Assembly (NCBI GenBank): GCA_017450685.1
Contig: JAFSTB010000009.1
Coordinates: 1 to 55,962, forward strand
From: Paludibacteraceae bacterium
GTDB taxonomy: Bacteria > Bacteroidota > Bacteroidia > Bacteroidales > Paludibacteraceae
DNA: 55,962 nucleotides
Direction: 5' to 3'
Under the pieces are notes generated by a model. The model was not told where the DNA came from. It was given only the letters and a program-made list of their open reading frames with translations, and did no database searches. Each line of letters starts with the position of its first letter. Position 1 is the stretch's first letter. Shown here one piece after another: positions 1-11,784 of the stretch. The position numbers were made by a program, and so were the translations under genes.

Positions 1-10
1 GTACGCAGTA

Positions 11-38
11 ACTAACATTTACTCACTAACATTTACTT
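11..38. repeat. two tandem copies of a 14-base unit
   Basis: The unit ACTAACATTTACT plus one base occurs at 11-24 and again at 25-38. No gene overlaps it. It is seen directly; its role is unknown. Confidence 0.7.
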
Positions 39-43
39 CCCTT

Positions 44-122
44 GGGTGGCGGCGAAACAAAAAAAAATACGAAAATGGTTGCAGTGGCGACCGACTATAA
101 TAGGGGTTCTCTGCCGCCACCC
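44..122 (+). other. possible structured RNA or 3' end of an RNA gene at the left edge
   Basis: A perfect 10-base arm, GGGTGGCGGC at 44-53, pairs with GCCGCCACCC at 113-122. Inside it GGTTGC (77-82) can pair with GCGACC (87-92, one G-U pair). The terminator at 131-157 follows 8 bases later in the plus direction. The arrangement looks like the end of a non-coding RNA or leader rather than coding sequence. I could not match it to tmRNA, RNase P RNA or 6S RNA, and the 5' part may lie outside the window. Confidence 0.35.
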
Positions 123-130
123 CTATAGCA

Positions 131-157
131 AGAGCCGCTCCGTCAAGGAGCGGCTCT
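131..157 (+). terminator. intrinsic terminator
   Basis: AGAGCCGCTCC (131-141) and GGAGCGGCTCT (147-157) form a perfect 11-bp stem with a 5-base loop, followed by TTATTATT on the plus strand. The T-rich tail is on the plus side, so it primarily ends a transcript entering from the left. It may also act against rpoC transcripts from the right. Confidence 0.8.
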
Positions 158-268
158 TTATTATTCACCTTCTGCATTAAAATGTTGGTCTTTATATTGC
201 CTTAATCATTGGTTGTTATATAGATACCTTTTTAAGCATTGGTGTTTGTTAGTGTTGAAGTGCGTTGT

Positions 269-3200
269 TTAGTCTTCGTCTAAAGCTGCTTCAGCGGCGG
301 CTCTTGCTGCTTGTATTGCAGCATATTCCTCTGCATTATGTACGCTCATTTTTTGGAAGGCTCTCAAACCTGTACCTGCCGGGATGAGGTTACCGCAAAT
401 AACGTTTTCTTTCATACCTTCGAGGTTATCGACGCGTCCTTGGATAGCCGATTCGTTCAGCACTTTCGTTGTCTCTTGGAAGGAGGCTGCTGACATGAAC
501 GATTTGGTACCTAAGGCGGCGCGTGTTATACCTTGTAGTATCTGTTTAGCGGTAGCGCAGTTGGCTTCACGTGCTTCAACTAACTTCTTATCTCTGCGGC
601 GCAGTGACGAGTTCTCGTCGTGCAGGCGGCGTGCGGTGACAATCTGTCCTTCGTGCAGCACTTCGCTGTCGCCGGCATCTTCCACCACGCGTTTGCCCCA
701 TATACGGTCGTTCTCCTCAAGGAAGTCCAGTTTGTCCACGATCTGTCCTTCGAGGTAACGTGTGTCTCCGGGCTCTAAGATCTCCACTTTGCGCATCATC
801 TGACGAACGATGATCTCGAAGTGTTTATCGTTGATCTCCACACCTTGCAGGCGATAGACTGATTGTGCTTCGTTGACGATATAGTCTTGCACGGCAGTCG
901 GACCTTGAATAGCGAGTATGTCGTCGGGTGTGATAGCACCGTCAGACAGAGCCACACCGGCACGCACATAGTCGCCTTCCTGCACGAGAATCTGTTTGGT
1001 GAGCGGGATGAGGTATTTCTTCACATCTCCGGCGCGTGAGGTGACGGTCACTTCACGGTTACCGCGTTTGATACCTCCATAACTTACCTCACCGTCAATC
1101 TCACTTACGATAGCGGGGTTAGACGGGTTGCGAGCCTCAAACAGTTCGGTTACACGTGGCAGACCGCCTGTTATATCGCCTGCCGTACCGAAGGAACGTG
1201 TCTGTGTGAAGAGGTTGTCACCCACTTTGACATCGGCTCCATCGGGGTGTACCAACATCGCTTTGACGGGCAGGTTATAAGAGCGAAGGATATTACCTTC
1301 GGCATCAAGGATATGAGCCATTGGCAATTTCGTCTTGTCTTTTGAATCGGTGATATGCACCTCTTTCTTACCTGTCTGTTCGTCCACTTCAGTCTTAGCA
1401 GTAACACCTTCGATGATATCGGTATATTGCAGTTTACCGGCAGTCTCAACCACCAATGAAGCTTTATACGGATCCCATTCGCATACCATCTGACCTTTCT
1501 TATATTCCTCACCAGGTGTGACGAACAGTTTGGAAGCGTATGGTATGTTGAAGGTGGTGAGTACGACATCGGTGGTAGGATCCACCAGTCGCATCTCGTT
1601 CAGACGGCTAACGACAATCTTTTCTCCGTTGTCGGTGGTGATAGTGCGCAGTTCGTCTATCTCTATACGTCCGTCGCGTGGTATAGCGTAGGTGTTTTGA
1701 GTAGCGGCGTTACCTGCCACACCACCTGAGTGGAAGGTACGCAGAGTGAGCTGTGTACCGGGTTCGCCGATGGCTTGTGCTGCTATCACGCCGACCGCCT
1801 CACCTCGTTGTACCATCTGACGTGTGGCGAGGTTGCGACCGTAGCACTTAGCGCAAACACCATGTTTAGCCTCGCAGGTCAAGACGGAACGTATCTCCAC
1901 CTCTTCTATGCCTGCTGCTTCTATTGCCTCGCAAGCGGCTTCGCGTATCTCTTCGCCGGCAGCCACAATAAGGTTACCGTCCAAGTCGTGTATGTCGTGA
2001 ACGCTGACACGTCCTAATATACGTTGAGTGAGTGTAGCCACCACGTTGTCGTTCTGCTTGATGGCACGTGCTGTCAATCCGCGCAAGGTGCCGCAGTCCT
2101 CTTCGGTGATGATAACATCGTGACTGACATCCACCAGACGACGGGTCAGATAACCGGCATCGGCAGTCTTCAACGCTGTATCAGCCAGACCTTTACGAGC
2201 ACCGTGAGTGGAGATGAAGTACTCCAGCACACTCAATCCTTCCTTGAAGTTCGACAAGATAGGGTTCTCAATGGTCTGACGACCTTCGGCAGCACCGGCT
2301 TTTTGAGGTTTAGCCATCAAGCCACGCATACCTGCCAACTGTTTGATCTGCTGTTTCGAACCACGGGCTCCGGAGTCCATCATCATATATACGGAGTTGA
2401 ACCCTTGGTCTGCTTCCTGCATGTGCTTCATCAGCACTTCGGTAACGGCAGCATCCACTTTGTTCCATGCACCGACCACGTTGTTATAACGCTCGTCGTC
2501 GCCCATCTCACCGAAGTTATACAGTTCGGTGATCTGCTCAACCTCTTGGTTACCTTTAGCCACTAAGTCGGTCTTCTCCTCAGGGATAAGGATATCGTTA
2601 AGGTTGAACGACAGTCCGCCCTTGAACGCCATCTTATAGCCGAGGTCTTTAATATCGTCGAGGAACTGTGCTGTGCGAGCCACACCGCAGGTCTTAATAA
2701 CCTTGGAGATGATATCTTTCACTGCACCTTTCTTCAGTGTTACATTCTGATAGCCAACCTCTTGCGGAACATACTGATTAACCATCACGCGTCCGGGTGT
2801 GGTATCTACGAGTTTGCCTTCTATACGTACGCGCACATTGGCATGTATATCCACGCGTCCTTCGTTCAGTGCTATGAAGCACTCTTCGGGGCTATAGAAG
2901 ACGAACCCTTCACCTTTCTCACCTGTACGAGGTTTGGTGATGTAGTACAATCCGAGAATCATATCTTGTGAGGGCACGGTGATAGGATTACCGTTGGCAG
3001 GGTCGAGGATATTATGTGAGCCGAGCATCAGCAGTTGTGCTTCCAGTATGGCTTCGTTGCTCAGAGGCAAGTGCACTGCCATCTGGTCACCGTCGAAGTC
3101 GGCATTAAATCCGGCGCATGCTAAGGGGTGCAACTGAATGGCTTTACCTTCTATCATACGTGGTTGGAATGCCAATATACCATGTCGGTGCAGTGTCGGT

Positions 3201-4531
3201 GCACGGTTCAGAAGGACGGGGTGACCTTCCATCACATGTTCGAGGATATCGAAGATGACGGGGTCTTTGCGGTCGATGATACGTTTGGCTGACTTAACGG
3301 TCTTAACCAATCCGCGCTCAATGAGTTTGCGGATGATGAACGGTTTGTACAGTTCGGCTGCCATATCTTTAGGCAGACCGCACTCGTGCATCTTCAGTTC
3401 CGGACCGACCACGATAACCGAACGGGCTGAATAGTCCACACGTTTACCGAGCAGGTTCTGACGGAAACGTCCTTGTTTACCTTTGAGTGAGTCGCTCAAT
3501 GACTTCAACGGACGGTTGGCATCCGACTTGATAGCGGTTGTTTTTCTTGAGTTGTCGAACAGACTGTCAACAGCCTCTTGCAACATACGTTTCTCGTTGC
3601 GCAGGATGACCTCCGGTGCTTTTATCTCCACTAATCGTTTGAGTCGGTTATTGCGGATGATAACGCGGCGATAGAGGTCGTTGAGGTCGGATGTGGCGAA
3701 ACGTCCACCATCGAGCGGCACTAACGGGCGCAGTTCTGGAGGGGTGACGGGAATAACTTGCAGCACCATCCATTCGGGACGGTTCTTGCTCTTCGACGAA
3801 CGGAAAGCCTCCACTATCTGCAAGCGTTTCAAAGCCTCTTGTTTGCGTTGTTGCGATCCGTCTTTATTGGCTTGAGCGCGCAGGTCATAACTGAGTTGGT
3901 CAAGGTCGATCTTGCTCAACAAGTCGTAGATAGCCTCTGCACCCATCTTAGCGATGAACTTTTCGGGGTCGGTATCTTCCAACATATCATTGCCTTCGGG
4001 CAGACTGTTGATGATATCGAGGTATTGGTCTTCGTCAAGTAATGTCTTATAGGTGATCACTTCGCCTCCCACTTCTTTGCCTTCCATCACACCTGCCTGG
4101 AGCACTATATAACGCTCGTAGTAGATGATAGAGTCTAATTTCTTTGTGGGTATGCCCAACAGAGCCGACATCTTGCTTGGCAGTGAACGCAGATACCATG
4201 TGTGTGCTACGGGTACAGCCAACTTGATGTGTCCCATACGCTCACGGCGCACTTTTTTCTCGGTCACTTCCACACCGCAACGTTCGCACACAATACCTTT
4301 ATAGCGAATACGTTTGTACTTGCCGCAGTGACATTCATAGTCTTTGGTAGGACCAAAAATGCGCTCGCAGAACAAACCGTCGCGCTCCGGCTTATAGGTG
4401 CGATAGTTGATTGTCTCAGGTTTCAAAATCTCACCGCTGGAATTCTGTAAGATCTCATCGGGTGATGCCAACGAAATGCTAATCTTGGTGAAACCGGTAC
4501 GTTTTGCTGTTTCTTGCTTTGTGTATGCCAT
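269..4531 (-). CDS. rpoC: RNA polymerase beta' subunit
   Basis: Largest subunit of RNA polymerase; with RpoB it forms the active-site cleft. The catalytic magnesium loop NADFDGD lies at about residues 481-487, and the N-terminal zinc ribbon (CHCGK...CERCG) is present. The protein is 1420 residues from the ATG at 4531. An in-frame TTG at 4546 would add five residues, but the MAY start matches the usual N-terminus in this phylum. It is the last gene of the tRNA-tuf-secE-nusG-ribosomal-protein-rpoB block, about 50 bases after rpoB. The C-terminus ends in an Ala/Glu-rich tail. Full length, no disruption. Confidence 0.97.
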   Translation of the reverse strand: MAYTKQETAKRTGFTKISISLASPDEILQNSSGEILKPETINYRTYKPERDGLFCERIFGPTKDYECHCGKYKRIRYKGIVCERCGVEVTEKKVRRERMGHIKLAVPVAHTWYLRSLPSKMSALLGIPTKKLDSIIYYERYIVLQAGVMEGKEVGGEVITYKTLLDEDQYLDIINSLPEGNDMLEDTDPEKFIAKMGAEAIYDLLSKIDLDQLSYDLRAQANKDGSQQRKQEALKRLQIVEAFRSSKSKNRPEWMVLQVIPVTPPELRPLVPLDGGRFATSDLNDLYRRVIIRNNRLKRLVEIKAPEVILRNEKRMLQEAVDSLFDNSRKTTAIKSDANRPLKSLSDSLKGKQGRFRQNLLGKRVDYSARSVIVVGPELKMHECGLPKDMAAELYKPFIIRKLIERGLVKTVKSAKRIIDRKDPVIFDILEHVMEGHPVLLNRAPTLHRHGILAFQPRMIEGKAIQLHPLACAGFNADFDGDQMAVHLPLSNEAILEAQLLMLGSHNILDPANGNPITVPSQDMILGLYYITKPRTGEKGEGFVFYSPEECFIALNEGRVDIHANVRVRIEGKLVDTTPGRVMVNQYVPQEVGYQNVTLKKGAVKDIISKVIKTCGVARTAQFLDDIKDLGYKMAFKGGLSFNLNDILIPEEKTDLVAKGNQEVEQITELYNFGEMGDDERYNNVVGAWNKVDAAVTEVLMKHMQEADQGFNSVYMMMDSGARGSKQQIKQLAGMRGLMAKPQKAGAAEGRQTIENPILSNFKEGLSVLEYFISTHGARKGLADTALKTADAGYLTRRLVDVSHDVIITEEDCGTLRGLTARAIKQNDNVVATLTQRILGRVSVHDIHDLDGNLIVAAGEEIREAACEAIEAAGIEEVEIRSVLTCEAKHGVCAKCYGRNLATRQMVQRGEAVGVIAAQAIGEPGTQLTLRTFHSGGVAGNAATQNTYAIPRDGRIEIDELRTITTDNGEKIVVSRLNEMRLVDPTTDVVLTTFNIPYASKLFVTPGEEYKKGQMVCEWDPYKASLVVETAGKLQYTDIIEGVTAKTEVDEQTGKKEVHITDSKDKTKLPMAHILDAEGNILRSYNLPVKAMLVHPDGADVKVGDNLFTQTRSFGTAGDITGGLPRVTELFEARNPSNPAIVSEIDGEVSYGGIKRGNREVTVTSRAGDVKKYLIPLTKQILVQEGDYVRAGVALSDGAITPDDILAIQGPTAVQDYIVNEAQSVYRLQGVEINDKHFEIIVRQMMRKVEILEPGDTRYLEGQIVDKLDFLEENDRIWGKRVVEDAGDSEVLHEGQIVTARRLHDENSSLRRRDKKLVEAREANCATAKQILQGITRAALGTKSFMSAASFQETTKVLNESAIQGRVDNLEGMKENVICGNLIPAGTGLRAFQKMSVHNAEEYAAIQAARAAAEAALDED

Positions 4532-4583
4532 AGTATTATAATTCAATCTTTAGGTTTGACATTGATATTATTATAGGTTGTCG

Positions 4584-7500
4584 TTATTCCATAGAGATGG
4601 ACAATGCCAAACCTTGCAATTCGTGAAGCAGTACGTTCAGTGATTCGGGCAGACCCGGAGTAGGCATTGGTTCGCCTTTGACAATTGCCTCATAGGTGCG
4701 TGCGCGTCCAGTCACATCGTCGGACTTAACTGTCAGTATCTCTTGCAGTACGTGTGCTGCACCGTGAGCCTCTAATGCCCATACTTCCATCTCACCGAAA
4801 CGCTGACCACCAAACTGTGCTTTACCGCCTAATGGCTGTTGAGTAATCAGACTGTAAGGACCGATAGAACGAGCGTGCATCTTGTCGTCAACCATGTGAC
4901 CTAACTTCATGAAGTAGGTAACGCCGACTGTTGCCATCTGGTCGAAGGCTTCACCTGTACCACCATCATAGAGTTGTGTCTTACCGGCGCGTGGCAGTCC
5001 GGCTTTGTCGGTCCAGTCGTTCAGGTCGTCAAGCGTGCAACCGTCGAAGATAGGTGTAGCAAAGCGAACGCCTAACTCCTTACCTGCCCAACCAAGAACA
5101 GCCTCGAAGATCTGACCGATATTCATACGTGAAGGCACACCAAGCGGGTTAAGCACTATATCAACCGGAGTACCATCTGCCAAGAACGGCATATCTTCCA
5201 CGCGGACAATCTTACTTACTATACCCTTATTACCGTGCCTACCTGCCATCTTATCACCTACACGGATCTTACGACGTTTGGCTACATACACTTTAGCCAT
5301 CTGTATGATACCGTTAGGCAACTCATCGCCGATAGTGAGATTGAACTTATCGCGTTTGAGGGCTGCTTCCAGCTCTTTGAGTTCTGCCAGATAGTTCATC
5401 ACGCAACGGGTAACCAAATCGTTCTTATGTTCGTCGCTCGTCCAAGAAGAAAGCATCACTGTCTGATAATCAATCTGATTAAGACGTTCGCGAGTGATGA
5501 TAGTACCCTTAGGAATGATCTCTGTACCTACTATATCCACTATGCCTTGCGACTGTCTGTTCTTGAGCAGGGTAGCCAACTTATCGAGCAACAGGTTACG
5601 CAATGCTTCGGCTTTGGTGGAGAAGGCTGCATCCATTTGAGCGATGCGCTCTTTGTCTTCCAACTTCTGCTTGCGATCTTTCATTGCTCGCGAGTAGATA
5701 GTCTTGTCGATGATAACGCCCGACAGTGACGGACTGGCTTTGAGTGATGCATCTTTCACATCGCCGGCTTTGTCACCAAAGATGGCTTTGAGCAGTTTCT
5801 CTTCAGGCGAAGGATCGCTCTCACCTTTAGGTGTTATCTTACCTATGATGATGTCGCCCGGCTCTATATGAGCACCGATGCGGATGATACCGTTCTCGTC
5901 CAAGTCTTTGGTTGCCTCTTCGCTCACGTTTGGTATATCAGCGGTGAACTCTTCCATACCGCGCTTGGTGTCACGCACCTCAAGCAACTGTTCCACCACG
6001 TGAACGGAGGTGAACATGTCTTCGCGTACGATGCGCTCGGAAAGAACGATGGCATCCTCGTAGTTGTAACCCTTCCAAGGAATATATGCCACCTTGAGGT
6101 TCTTACCTAATGCCAACTCTCCGTTCTCTGTAGCAAAACCTTCGGTCATTATCTGACCAGCTACCACGTGGTCACCTTTGCGCACGATAGGACGCAAGTC
6201 GATAGTGGTGTTCTGGTTGGTCTTTTGGAACTTAGGCATCTTATACTCTTTTTCTGCCGACTCGAAGGAGATGAACTCTTCCTCTTCGCTTCTGTTGTAT
6301 CGAACGCGAATGATGTCGGCATCCACGTAAGTGACCTCACCTTCACCCTCTGCCACTATCTGTGTGCGAGAGTCGCGTATGAGTTGTCCTTCAATGCCTG
6401 TACCTACTATAGGAGCTTCGGGGCGCAGCAACGGCACACCCTGACGCATCATGTTCGAACCCATCAACGCACGGTTAGCATCATCGTGCTCCAAGAACGG
6501 AATAAGTGCTGCGGCAATAGAAGCAATCTGCGAAGGCGATACGTCCATCGCGTCAATCTTGTCTGGTGATACAACAGGGAAGTCAGCCTCGTAACGCGCT
6601 TTAACCTTCGTGCGTATGAACTTACCGTTAGTGTCAAGAGGTGCATTACCTTGTGCCACTGTCATATCTTCCTCGTCCTCTGCGGTCATATACATAACCT
6701 CATCGTTATTGAGGTTGACAACGCCGTTTTCAGCCTTGCGATAAGGAGTCTCAATGAAACCTAAGTCGTTGATCTTGGCGTATATACACAGCGACGATAT
6801 CAAACCGATGTTCGGACCTTCAGGTGTCTCAATAGGGCAGAGACGACCGTAGTGAGTGTAGTGTACGTCACGCACCTCAAAGCCGGCGCGGTCACGACTC
6901 AGACCGCCGGGACCCAACGCTGACATACGACGCTTGTGAGTGATCTCTGCCAAGGGGTTCTGCTGATCCATAAACTGCGACAAGGCGTTCGTACCGAAAT
7001 AGGTGTTGATAACGCTGGTGATAGCCTTGGCATTGATAAGGTCGGTAGGAGTAAACACCTCATTATCACGCACGTTCATACGCTCACGGATGGTGCGACT
7101 CATACGTGCCAGACCTATTCCGAACTGATTGAAGAGTTGTTCGCCTACGGTGCGGACACGACGGTTGGAGAGGTGATCGATATCGTCAACCTCGGCATTG
7201 GAGTTGATGAGTTGAACCAAGTATTTGATGATCTCAATGATATCTTGATTGGTCAGCACACGTGTCTCTGCCGGGATGTTCATCTTCAGTTTGCGGTTGA
7301 TGCGATAACGACCAACGGTACCTAAGTCGTAACGTTTTTCGGAGAAGAACAGGTTCTGTATCATCTCACGTGCCGTGGCATCATCGGCAGGCTCTGCATT
7401 ACGCAACTGACGATAGATATATAGTACTGCCTCTTTCTCTGAGTGGGCAGGGTCTTTTTGCAAAGTATTGAAAATGATAGAGAAATCACCTTCACGTGCC

Positions 7501-8396
7501 TCTTGTTTGTGAAGCAGGATAGTCTTGGTGCCGGTCTCTAAGATGCGTTCCACTATCTCAGGTGTCAGTTCCGTCTCACGCTCAATCACTATCTCGTTAC
7601 GTTCGATGGAAACGACCTCACCGGTGTCCTCATCCACGAAGTCTTCCGACCATGATTTGAGTACGTTACCTGCTAATGTTCTGCCAATGGCATTGTTCAG
7701 TGTCTCTTTGGTGCAGAGTATTTCTTCTGCCAGACCGAAACTGTCTAATATCTCTTTATCGCTTTCATATCCGATAGCGCGGAGTAGGGTAGTGACAGGC
7801 AGTTTTTTCTTACGGTCGATATATGCGTACATCACCTTGTTGATGTCGGTGGCAAACTCTATCCATGAACCGCGGAAAGGAATGATACGTGCCGAATACA
7901 GTTTGGTGCCGTTAGAGTGCATCGATGTGCCGAAGAACACACCGGGTGAACGGTGCAACTGGCTGACAATAACACGCTCAGCTCCGTTGATGACGAATGT
8001 ACCTTTGTCGGTCATATAGGGTATGGCACCTAAGAATACGTCTTGAATGACAGTGTCAAAATCCTCGTGGTCAGGGTCGGTGCAATAGAGTTTGAGTTTA
8101 GCCTTCAATGGAACGGCGTAGGTCAAGCCGCGCTTCAAACACTCCTCTATCGAATAGTGAGGTTGCTCAACATAGTAGTCTAAAAACTCAAGAACAAAAT
8201 TGTTACGCGTGTCAGCAATGGGAAAATTCTCCATAAACACACGATATAATCCTTCCGTACGACGCTGTTCGGGAGTCGAACCTATCTGAAAAAACTCGCG
8301 GAAAGATTTGAGTTGGATGTCCAAAAAGTCAGGATACGGAAACTGCTGTTGCATTGCCGAAAAGTTGACTCTTTGAGTTGCGGGAGTTGTAGCCAT
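4584..8396 (-). CDS. rpoB: RNA polymerase beta subunit
   Basis: Second-largest subunit of RNA polymerase, 1270 residues. The rifampicin-pocket segment begins at F475 ([16 protein letters not shown]). Residues aligned with E. coli D516, H526 and S531 are D477, H487 and S492, all wild type, so no common rifampicin-resistance substitution is visible there. The conserved [13 protein letters not shown] stretch follows. The gene lies between rplL and rpoC. A terminator-like hairpin in the 148-base spacer upstream probably sets the ratio of RpoBC to L10/L12. Confidence 0.97.
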   Translation of the reverse strand: MATTPATQRVNFSAMQQQFPYPDFLDIQLKSFREFFQIGSTPEQRRTEGLYRVFMENFPIADTRNNFVLEFLDYYVEQPHYSIEECLKRGLTYAVPLKAKLKLYCTDPDHEDFDTVIQDVFLGAIPYMTDKGTFVINGAERVIVSQLHRSPGVFFGTSMHSNGTKLYSARIIPFRGSWIEFATDINKVMYAYIDRKKKLPVTTLLRAIGYESDKEILDSFGLAEEILCTKETLNNAIGRTLAGNVLKSWSEDFVDEDTGEVVSIERNEIVIERETELTPEIVERILETGTKTILLHKQEAREGDFSIIFNTLQKDPAHSEKEAVLYIYRQLRNAEPADDATAREMIQNLFFSEKRYDLGTVGRYRINRKLKMNIPAETRVLTNQDIIEIIKYLVQLINSNAEVDDIDHLSNRRVRTVGEQLFNQFGIGLARMSRTIRERMNVRDNEVFTPTDLINAKAITSVINTYFGTNALSQFMDQQNPLAEITHKRRMSALGPGGLSRDRAGFEVRDVHYTHYGRLCPIETPEGPNIGLISSLCIYAKINDLGFIETPYRKAENGVVNLNNDEVMYMTAEDEEDMTVAQGNAPLDTNGKFIRTKVKARYEADFPVVSPDKIDAMDVSPSQIASIAAALIPFLEHDDANRALMGSNMMRQGVPLLRPEAPIVGTGIEGQLIRDSRTQIVAEGEGEVTYVDADIIRVRYNRSEEEEFISFESAEKEYKMPKFQKTNQNTTIDLRPIVRKGDHVVAGQIMTEGFATENGELALGKNLKVAYIPWKGYNYEDAIVLSERIVREDMFTSVHVVEQLLEVRDTKRGMEEFTADIPNVSEEATKDLDENGIIRIGAHIEPGDIIIGKITPKGESDPSPEEKLLKAIFGDKAGDVKDASLKASPSLSGVIIDKTIYSRAMKDRKQKLEDKERIAQMDAAFSTKAEALRNLLLDKLATLLKNRQSQGIVDIVGTEIIPKGTIITRERLNQIDYQTVMLSSWTSDEHKNDLVTRCVMNYLAELKELEAALKRDKFNLTIGDELPNGIIQMAKVYVAKRRKIRVGDKMAGRHGNKGIVSKIVRVEDMPFLADGTPVDIVLNPLGVPSRMNIGQIFEAVLGWAGKELGVRFATPIFDGCTLDDLNDWTDKAGLPRAGKTQLYDGGTGEAFDQMATVGVTYFMKLGHMVDDKMHARSIGPYSLITQQPLGGKAQFGGQRFGEMEVWALEAHGAAHVLQEILTVKSDDVTGRARTYEAIVKGEPMPTPGLPESLNVLLHELQGLALSISME

Positions 8397-8479
8397 TGTT
8401 ATTTAATTTTCTTTAACAATTATTGCTGTCTTTTGTTAAATATTTAACATATTTAAAAATTAGGTCTTTTCAGTGAAAA

Positions 8480-8510
8480 AGGTTTAGACCCCACTTAGGG
8501 ATCTAAACCT
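8480..8510 (-). terminator. attenuator-like hairpin between rplL and rpoB
   Basis: On the minus strand AGGTTTAGA-TCCC pairs with GGG-TCTAAACCT around a short loop, with a one-base bulge, and is followed immediately by five T. It sits after rplL and before rpoB inside one operon, where partial termination is known in E. coli. The structure is seen; the attenuation role is inferred. Confidence 0.65.
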
Positions 8511-8544
8511 ATTTACCACTTGCGGGTGGTAGTAAGGTGAGTTA

Positions 8545-8922
8545 TTACTTCAACTCTACTTCAGCACCTACTTCTTCGAGTGCTTTCTTCAGAGCTTCAG
8601 CAGCTGCTTTGTCAAGACCTTCCTTAACGGTAGCGGGGGCTGCATCAACGATGTCCTTAGCCTCTTTCAGACCAAGACCGGTTTGCTCCTTAACGGCTTT
8701 AACCACTTGCAGTTTTTGTGCACCTGCGGCTTTCAGAACTACATCAAATGATGTCTTCTCTTCAACAGCAGCAGCTTCACCACCTGCGGCGGGAGCAGCA
8801 ACTGCAACAGCTGCAGCAGCGGGTTCAATACCATACTCCTCTTTCAGTACTTGAGCGAGTTCGTTAACTTCCTTTACAGTAAGGTTTACCAATTGTTCAG
8901 CAATAGCTTTTACGTCTGCCAT
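8545..8922 (-). CDS. rplL: 50S ribosomal protein L7/L12
   Basis: Stalk protein of the large subunit that recruits translational GTPases; present as multiple dimers bound to L10. At 125 residues it has the usual form: N-terminal helical dimerisation part ([19 protein letters not shown]), an Ala-rich hinge (about residues 34-50) and the C-terminal domain with the [12 protein letters not shown] and [15 protein letters not shown] segments. It follows rplJ by 72 bases and precedes the rplL-rpoB hairpin. Confidence 0.97.
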   Translation of the reverse strand: MADVKAIAEQLVNLTVKEVNELAQVLKEEYGIEPAAAAVAVAAPAAGGEAAAVEEKTSFDVVLKAAGAQKLQVVKAVKEQTGLGLKEAKDIVDAAPATVKEGLDKAAAEALKKALEEVGAEVELK

Positions 8923-8994
8923 GATTGTATTTTTTTATAAGATTTTTAATGTTTGTTTTTGCAGTTCTCTATAACTGCTTTTTTGTTGATTGGT

Positions 8995-9528
8995 TTATTC
9001 GGCTCTTTCACCGAGAGTTTTAAGAACACCGTGAATAGTGTTGCCGCCTGATTGCAGTGCGCCAAGTACGTTCTTCATCGGCGATTGCAGCAGAGCCACA
9101 ATATCAGCAATGAGTTCGTTCTTCGACTTGATAGCAGCCAGCAGGTCAAGGTTCTGTGCGCCCATATATACGGACTCCTCAACGTAAGCGGCTTTCAGTT
9201 CGGGTTTAACACCTTCTTTGTTCTTCTCTTTCTTCAGGATCTCTTTGATGAGTTTGGCAGGTGCATTACCTGTGTTGCTCAACATAAGTGCGGTGTTGCC
9301 TTTCAGAGCCTCAAAGAGTTGTGCATCAACGCCGCGTGCCTCCAATGCTTTCTTAAGCAAGGTGTTCTTGGCTACAATCAGTTTGATGTCGTTCTTGAAG
9401 CATTGACGACGCAACTCGCTCGTCTTCTCTGCATTCAGACCCTCAATAGAGGTCAAGTAGAAATGAGCATATTGCCCCACTTTCTCTTGAAGGTCAGCAA
9501 TGATAGCGTTTTTATCTTCCTTTTTCAT
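8995..9528 (-). CDS. rplJ: 50S ribosomal protein L10
   Basis: Base of the ribosomal stalk; binds 23S rRNA and carries L7/L12 dimers on its C-terminal helix. 177 residues, typical length, with the N-terminal MKKEDKNAIIADLQEKV and the conserved VAKNTLLKKAL segment. Only 20 bases separate it from rplA, so there is no room for the long L10 leader found upstream of rplJ in E. coli; control of rplJL must act elsewhere in the operon. Confidence 0.96.
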   Translation of the reverse strand: MKKEDKNAIIADLQEKVGQYAHFYLTSIEGLNAEKTSELRRQCFKNDIKLIVAKNTLLKKALEARGVDAQLFEALKGNTALMLSNTGNAPAKLIKEILKKEKNKEGVKPELKAAYVEESVYMGAQNLDLLAAIKSKNELIADIVALLQSPMKNVLGALQSGGNTIHGVLKTLGERAE

Positions 9529-9548
9529 AGTCTTTTCACGTTATTAAA

Positions 9549-10241
9549 TTACTCCACTGCTTTGGGATCTAATTTGATACCTTTACTCATTGTGCTGGAG
9601 AGATAAATGCTCTTGATATACGTACCCTTGCTGGCAGCAGGTTTAAGTTTGATGATAGTCTGAATGAACTCTTGAGCGTTTTGGGCTATTGCCTCGGGAG
9701 TGAAACTAACCTTACCGATGGAAGCATGAACGATACCGGTCTTGTCCACCTTAAAGTCAATCTTACCTTGCTTAACCTCTTTAACAGCCTTTGCCACTTC
9801 TTGTGTTACAGTGCCGCTCTTGGGGTTAGGCATCAAGCCGCGAGGACCAAGAATACGACCTAATGCACCAATCTTACCCATATATTGGGGTTGAGTGATC
9901 ATAACGTCAAACTCTGTCCAACCGCCTTTGATTTTTTCTACGAACTCATCAACACCTACGTAATCAGCACCTGCTTCACGAGCAGCGGCTTCCATATCCG
10001 GACCTACCAATGCCAATACGCGGGTCACTTTACCTGTACCGTTGGGCAGACTAACCACGCCACGAACCATCTGGTTGGCTTTACGCGGGTCAACACCAAG
10101 ACGTACGTCAATGTCAACGGATGCATCAAACTTCGTTGTGGTGATCTCTTTCACCAATGCGCTTGCCTCTTGCAGCGTGTAGAGCTTACCTGCTTCAATC
10201 TTCTCTGCAACAAGCTTCTGTTTCTTTGTAAGTTTTGCCAT
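9549..10241 (-). CDS. rplA: 50S ribosomal protein L1
   Basis: L1 of the mobile stalk near the ribosomal E site; also an autogenous repressor of the L11-L1 operon in many bacteria. 230 residues, full length, starting MAKLTKKQK and containing the conserved [15 protein letters not shown] loop. It follows rplK with a 22-base gap. Confidence 0.97.
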   Translation of the reverse strand: MAKLTKKQKLVAEKIEAGKLYTLQEASALVKEITTTKFDASVDIDVRLGVDPRKANQMVRGVVSLPNGTGKVTRVLALVGPDMEAAAREAGADYVGVDEFVEKIKGGWTEFDVMITQPQYMGKIGALGRILGPRGLMPNPKSGTVTQEVAKAVKEVKQGKIDFKVDKTGIVHASIGKVSFTPEAIAQNAQEFIQTIIKLKPAASKGTYIKSIYLSSTMSKGIKLDPKAVE

Positions 10242-10263
10242 AATTGTAAGAAAAGATTAAAAG

Positions 10264-10686
10264 TTATTTAACGGTAATACCCATACTACGTGCTGTACCT
10301 GCCACCATCTTCATAGCACTCTCCACTGTGAAACAGTTGAGATCAACCATCTTATCAGTAGCAATCTGACGGCACTGCTCCTCTGTGATAGAAGCCACTT
10401 TCTTACGGTTAGGCTCGGCTGAACCACCCTTAATCTTGGCAGCCTCAATAAGCTGAACGGCTACAGGAGGAGTCTTAACAACAAAATCAAACGACTTGTC
10501 AGAATAAACAGTGATAACAACAGGCAATACCTTACCTGCTTTGTCCTGCGTTCTGGCATTAAACTGTTTGCAGAACTCCATAATGTTCACACCTTTAGAA
10601 CCCAATGCAGGTCCTACCGGAGGAGCGGGATTGGCTGCGCCACCCTTAATCTGGAGCTTAATGAATCCAGCAATTTCTTTTGCCAT
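10264..10686 (-). CDS. rplK: 50S ribosomal protein L11
   Basis: L11 of the GTPase-associated centre. The ATG at 10686 gives 140 residues beginning [20 protein letters not shown], the usual length and N-terminus. The reading frame stays open 60 bases further upstream, but that stretch has no family counterpart. The [19 protein letters not shown] region is intact. The 121-base spacer to nusG contains a short hairpin (ACTAC/GTAGT at 10770-10782) followed by T on the minus strand, possibly a weak terminator or an L1 target. Confidence 0.96.
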   Translation of the reverse strand: MAKEIAGFIKLQIKGGAANPAPPVGPALGSKGVNIMEFCKQFNARTQDKAGKVLPVVITVYSDKSFDFVVKTPPVAVQLIEAAKIKGGSAEPNRKKVASITEEQCRQIATDKMVDLNCFTVESAMKMVAGTARSMGITVK

Positions 10687-10807
10687 AATGTTTTTTGTAA
10701 TAGTTTTGGCGATACTGACGTTGCCTGAATATTTCTTCTTTCGCAACTCTCGCCTGTTAGTAATTAAAAACTACCGAGTAGTGCCAACGGCCCGTAACAA
10801 ATGCCTC

Positions 10808-11359
10808 CTACTCTTTCTCTACTTGATTGAAACCAAGCTCTACAGGAGTCTGTCGGTCGAAAATAGTGACCACAACCTTCACTTTGTGCTTTTCTTGCAA
10901 CACTTCCTGTACCACGCCGTTGAAACCGTTGAAAGGACCATCCACTACCTTCACTTTCTCGCCGGAGAGGAAGGTCTCTTCCATTTTAACGTTTTGCTCT
11001 GATTCCTCAACATTACCAACTATGCGGTTGATTTCTGCCTGTGAAACGGGCGCAGCCTTATAAGAGGTGCGGTCGTCGCTCAAGAAACCAAGCACATTGG
11101 GGATGTTGCGAAGCAGAGGATAACTCTCATCTTTGAGGTCACACTCAACAAAAACGTAGCCGGGATATAAGTTGCGCTCTTTCACTGTGCGTTTGCCGCC
11201 ACGAAGAACAACCACTTTCTCCTTTGGAATCAGTACTTGAGAAACATACTCGCGGAAGAGCGACGAAGTGACCAAAGCCGAGTCGATATACTCTTTCACT
11301 TTGTTCTCCTTGCCGCTGATGGCGCGAAGTACATACCATTTGAATTTGTTCTCTGCCAT
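10808..11359 (-). CDS. nusG: transcription termination/antitermination factor NusG
   Basis: Binds RNA polymerase and links it to the ribosome or Rho. 183 residues: an N-terminal NGN domain (KWYVLRAISGKENKV... YPGYVFVEC) and a C-terminal KOW domain (FLSGEKVKVVDGPFNGFNG). It lies between secE and rplK, its usual place, 18 bases after secE. Confidence 0.96.
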   Translation of the reverse strand: MAENKFKWYVLRAISGKENKVKEYIDSALVTSSLFREYVSQVLIPKEKVVVLRGGKRTVKERNLYPGYVFVECDLKDESYPLLRNIPNVLGFLSDDRTSYKAAPVSQAEINRIVGNVEESEQNVKMEETFLSGEKVKVVDGPFNGFNGVVQEVLQEKHKVKVVVTIFDRQTPVELGFNQVEKE

Positions 11360-11377
11360 AATGCTTAAACCTGATGC

Positions 11378-11566
11378 TTAAAACAAACCGTAGATTAGCG
11401 TCATCAAATGCTCAAAACATTGGTCCATAAGCAGTACGATGAGGGCGAGTATAATGGAAGCAACTAACACCACTACCGCACTCTGTGACAACTCTTGACG
11501 AGAAGGCCAACTTACCTTATAAACCAACTCATTGTAAGATTCCTTAAAGCTTTCTAGTATTTTCAT
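11378..11566 (-). CDS. secE: preprotein translocase subunit SecE
   Basis: Small subunit of the SecYEG channel. From the ATG at 11566 it has 62 residues: an amphipathic cytoplasmic helix with the conserved YNELVYKVSWPSRQEL signature and one C-terminal membrane helix (about residues 31-55). The longer reading frame starts inside the spacer after tRNA-Trp and lacks family support. It is followed closely by nusG. Confidence 0.93.
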   Translation of the reverse strand: MKILESFKESYNELVYKVSWPSRQELSQSAVVVLVASIILALIVLLMDQCFEHLMTLIYGLF

Positions 11567-11666
11567 ATCCGTAGATTTTTTCTCGTTTGCAATGTCTTTT
11601 GCAACACAAACCATTTAACCTTGACAAGTGTCAAAGCCAAATGGAAGCTATGTCTTGTGTAACAAG

Positions 11667-11737
11667 CACGGAAGGCAGGAATCGAACCCACATTAACGGT
11701 TTTGGAGACCGCTCTCCTACCATTGGAGGACTTCCGT
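11667..11737 (-). tRNA. trnW: tRNA-Trp (anticodon CCA)
   Basis: A 71-nt cloverleaf: acceptor ACGGAAG/CTTCCGT, D-stem CTCC/GGAG, anticodon loop CTCCAAA (CCA) and T-loop TTCGATT. It lies between tuf and secE, as in other Bacteroidales. No CCA is encoded. Confidence 0.93.
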
Positions 11738-11741
11738 AAGA

Positions 11742-11771
11742 CTGTCAGAGCCAATGTGTGGCTCTGAACAG
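11742..11771 (-). other. hairpin between tuf and tRNA-Trp
   Basis: CTGT-CAGAGCCA / TGGCTCTG-A-ACAG form a 12-bp stem with one bulged base and a 5-base loop, in the 47-base gap between the tuf stop and the tRNA-Trp 5' end. There is no T-run, so it may be a processing or decay-stop structure rather than a terminator. Confidence 0.6.
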
Positions 11772-11784
11772 TTTTACCCTTAAA

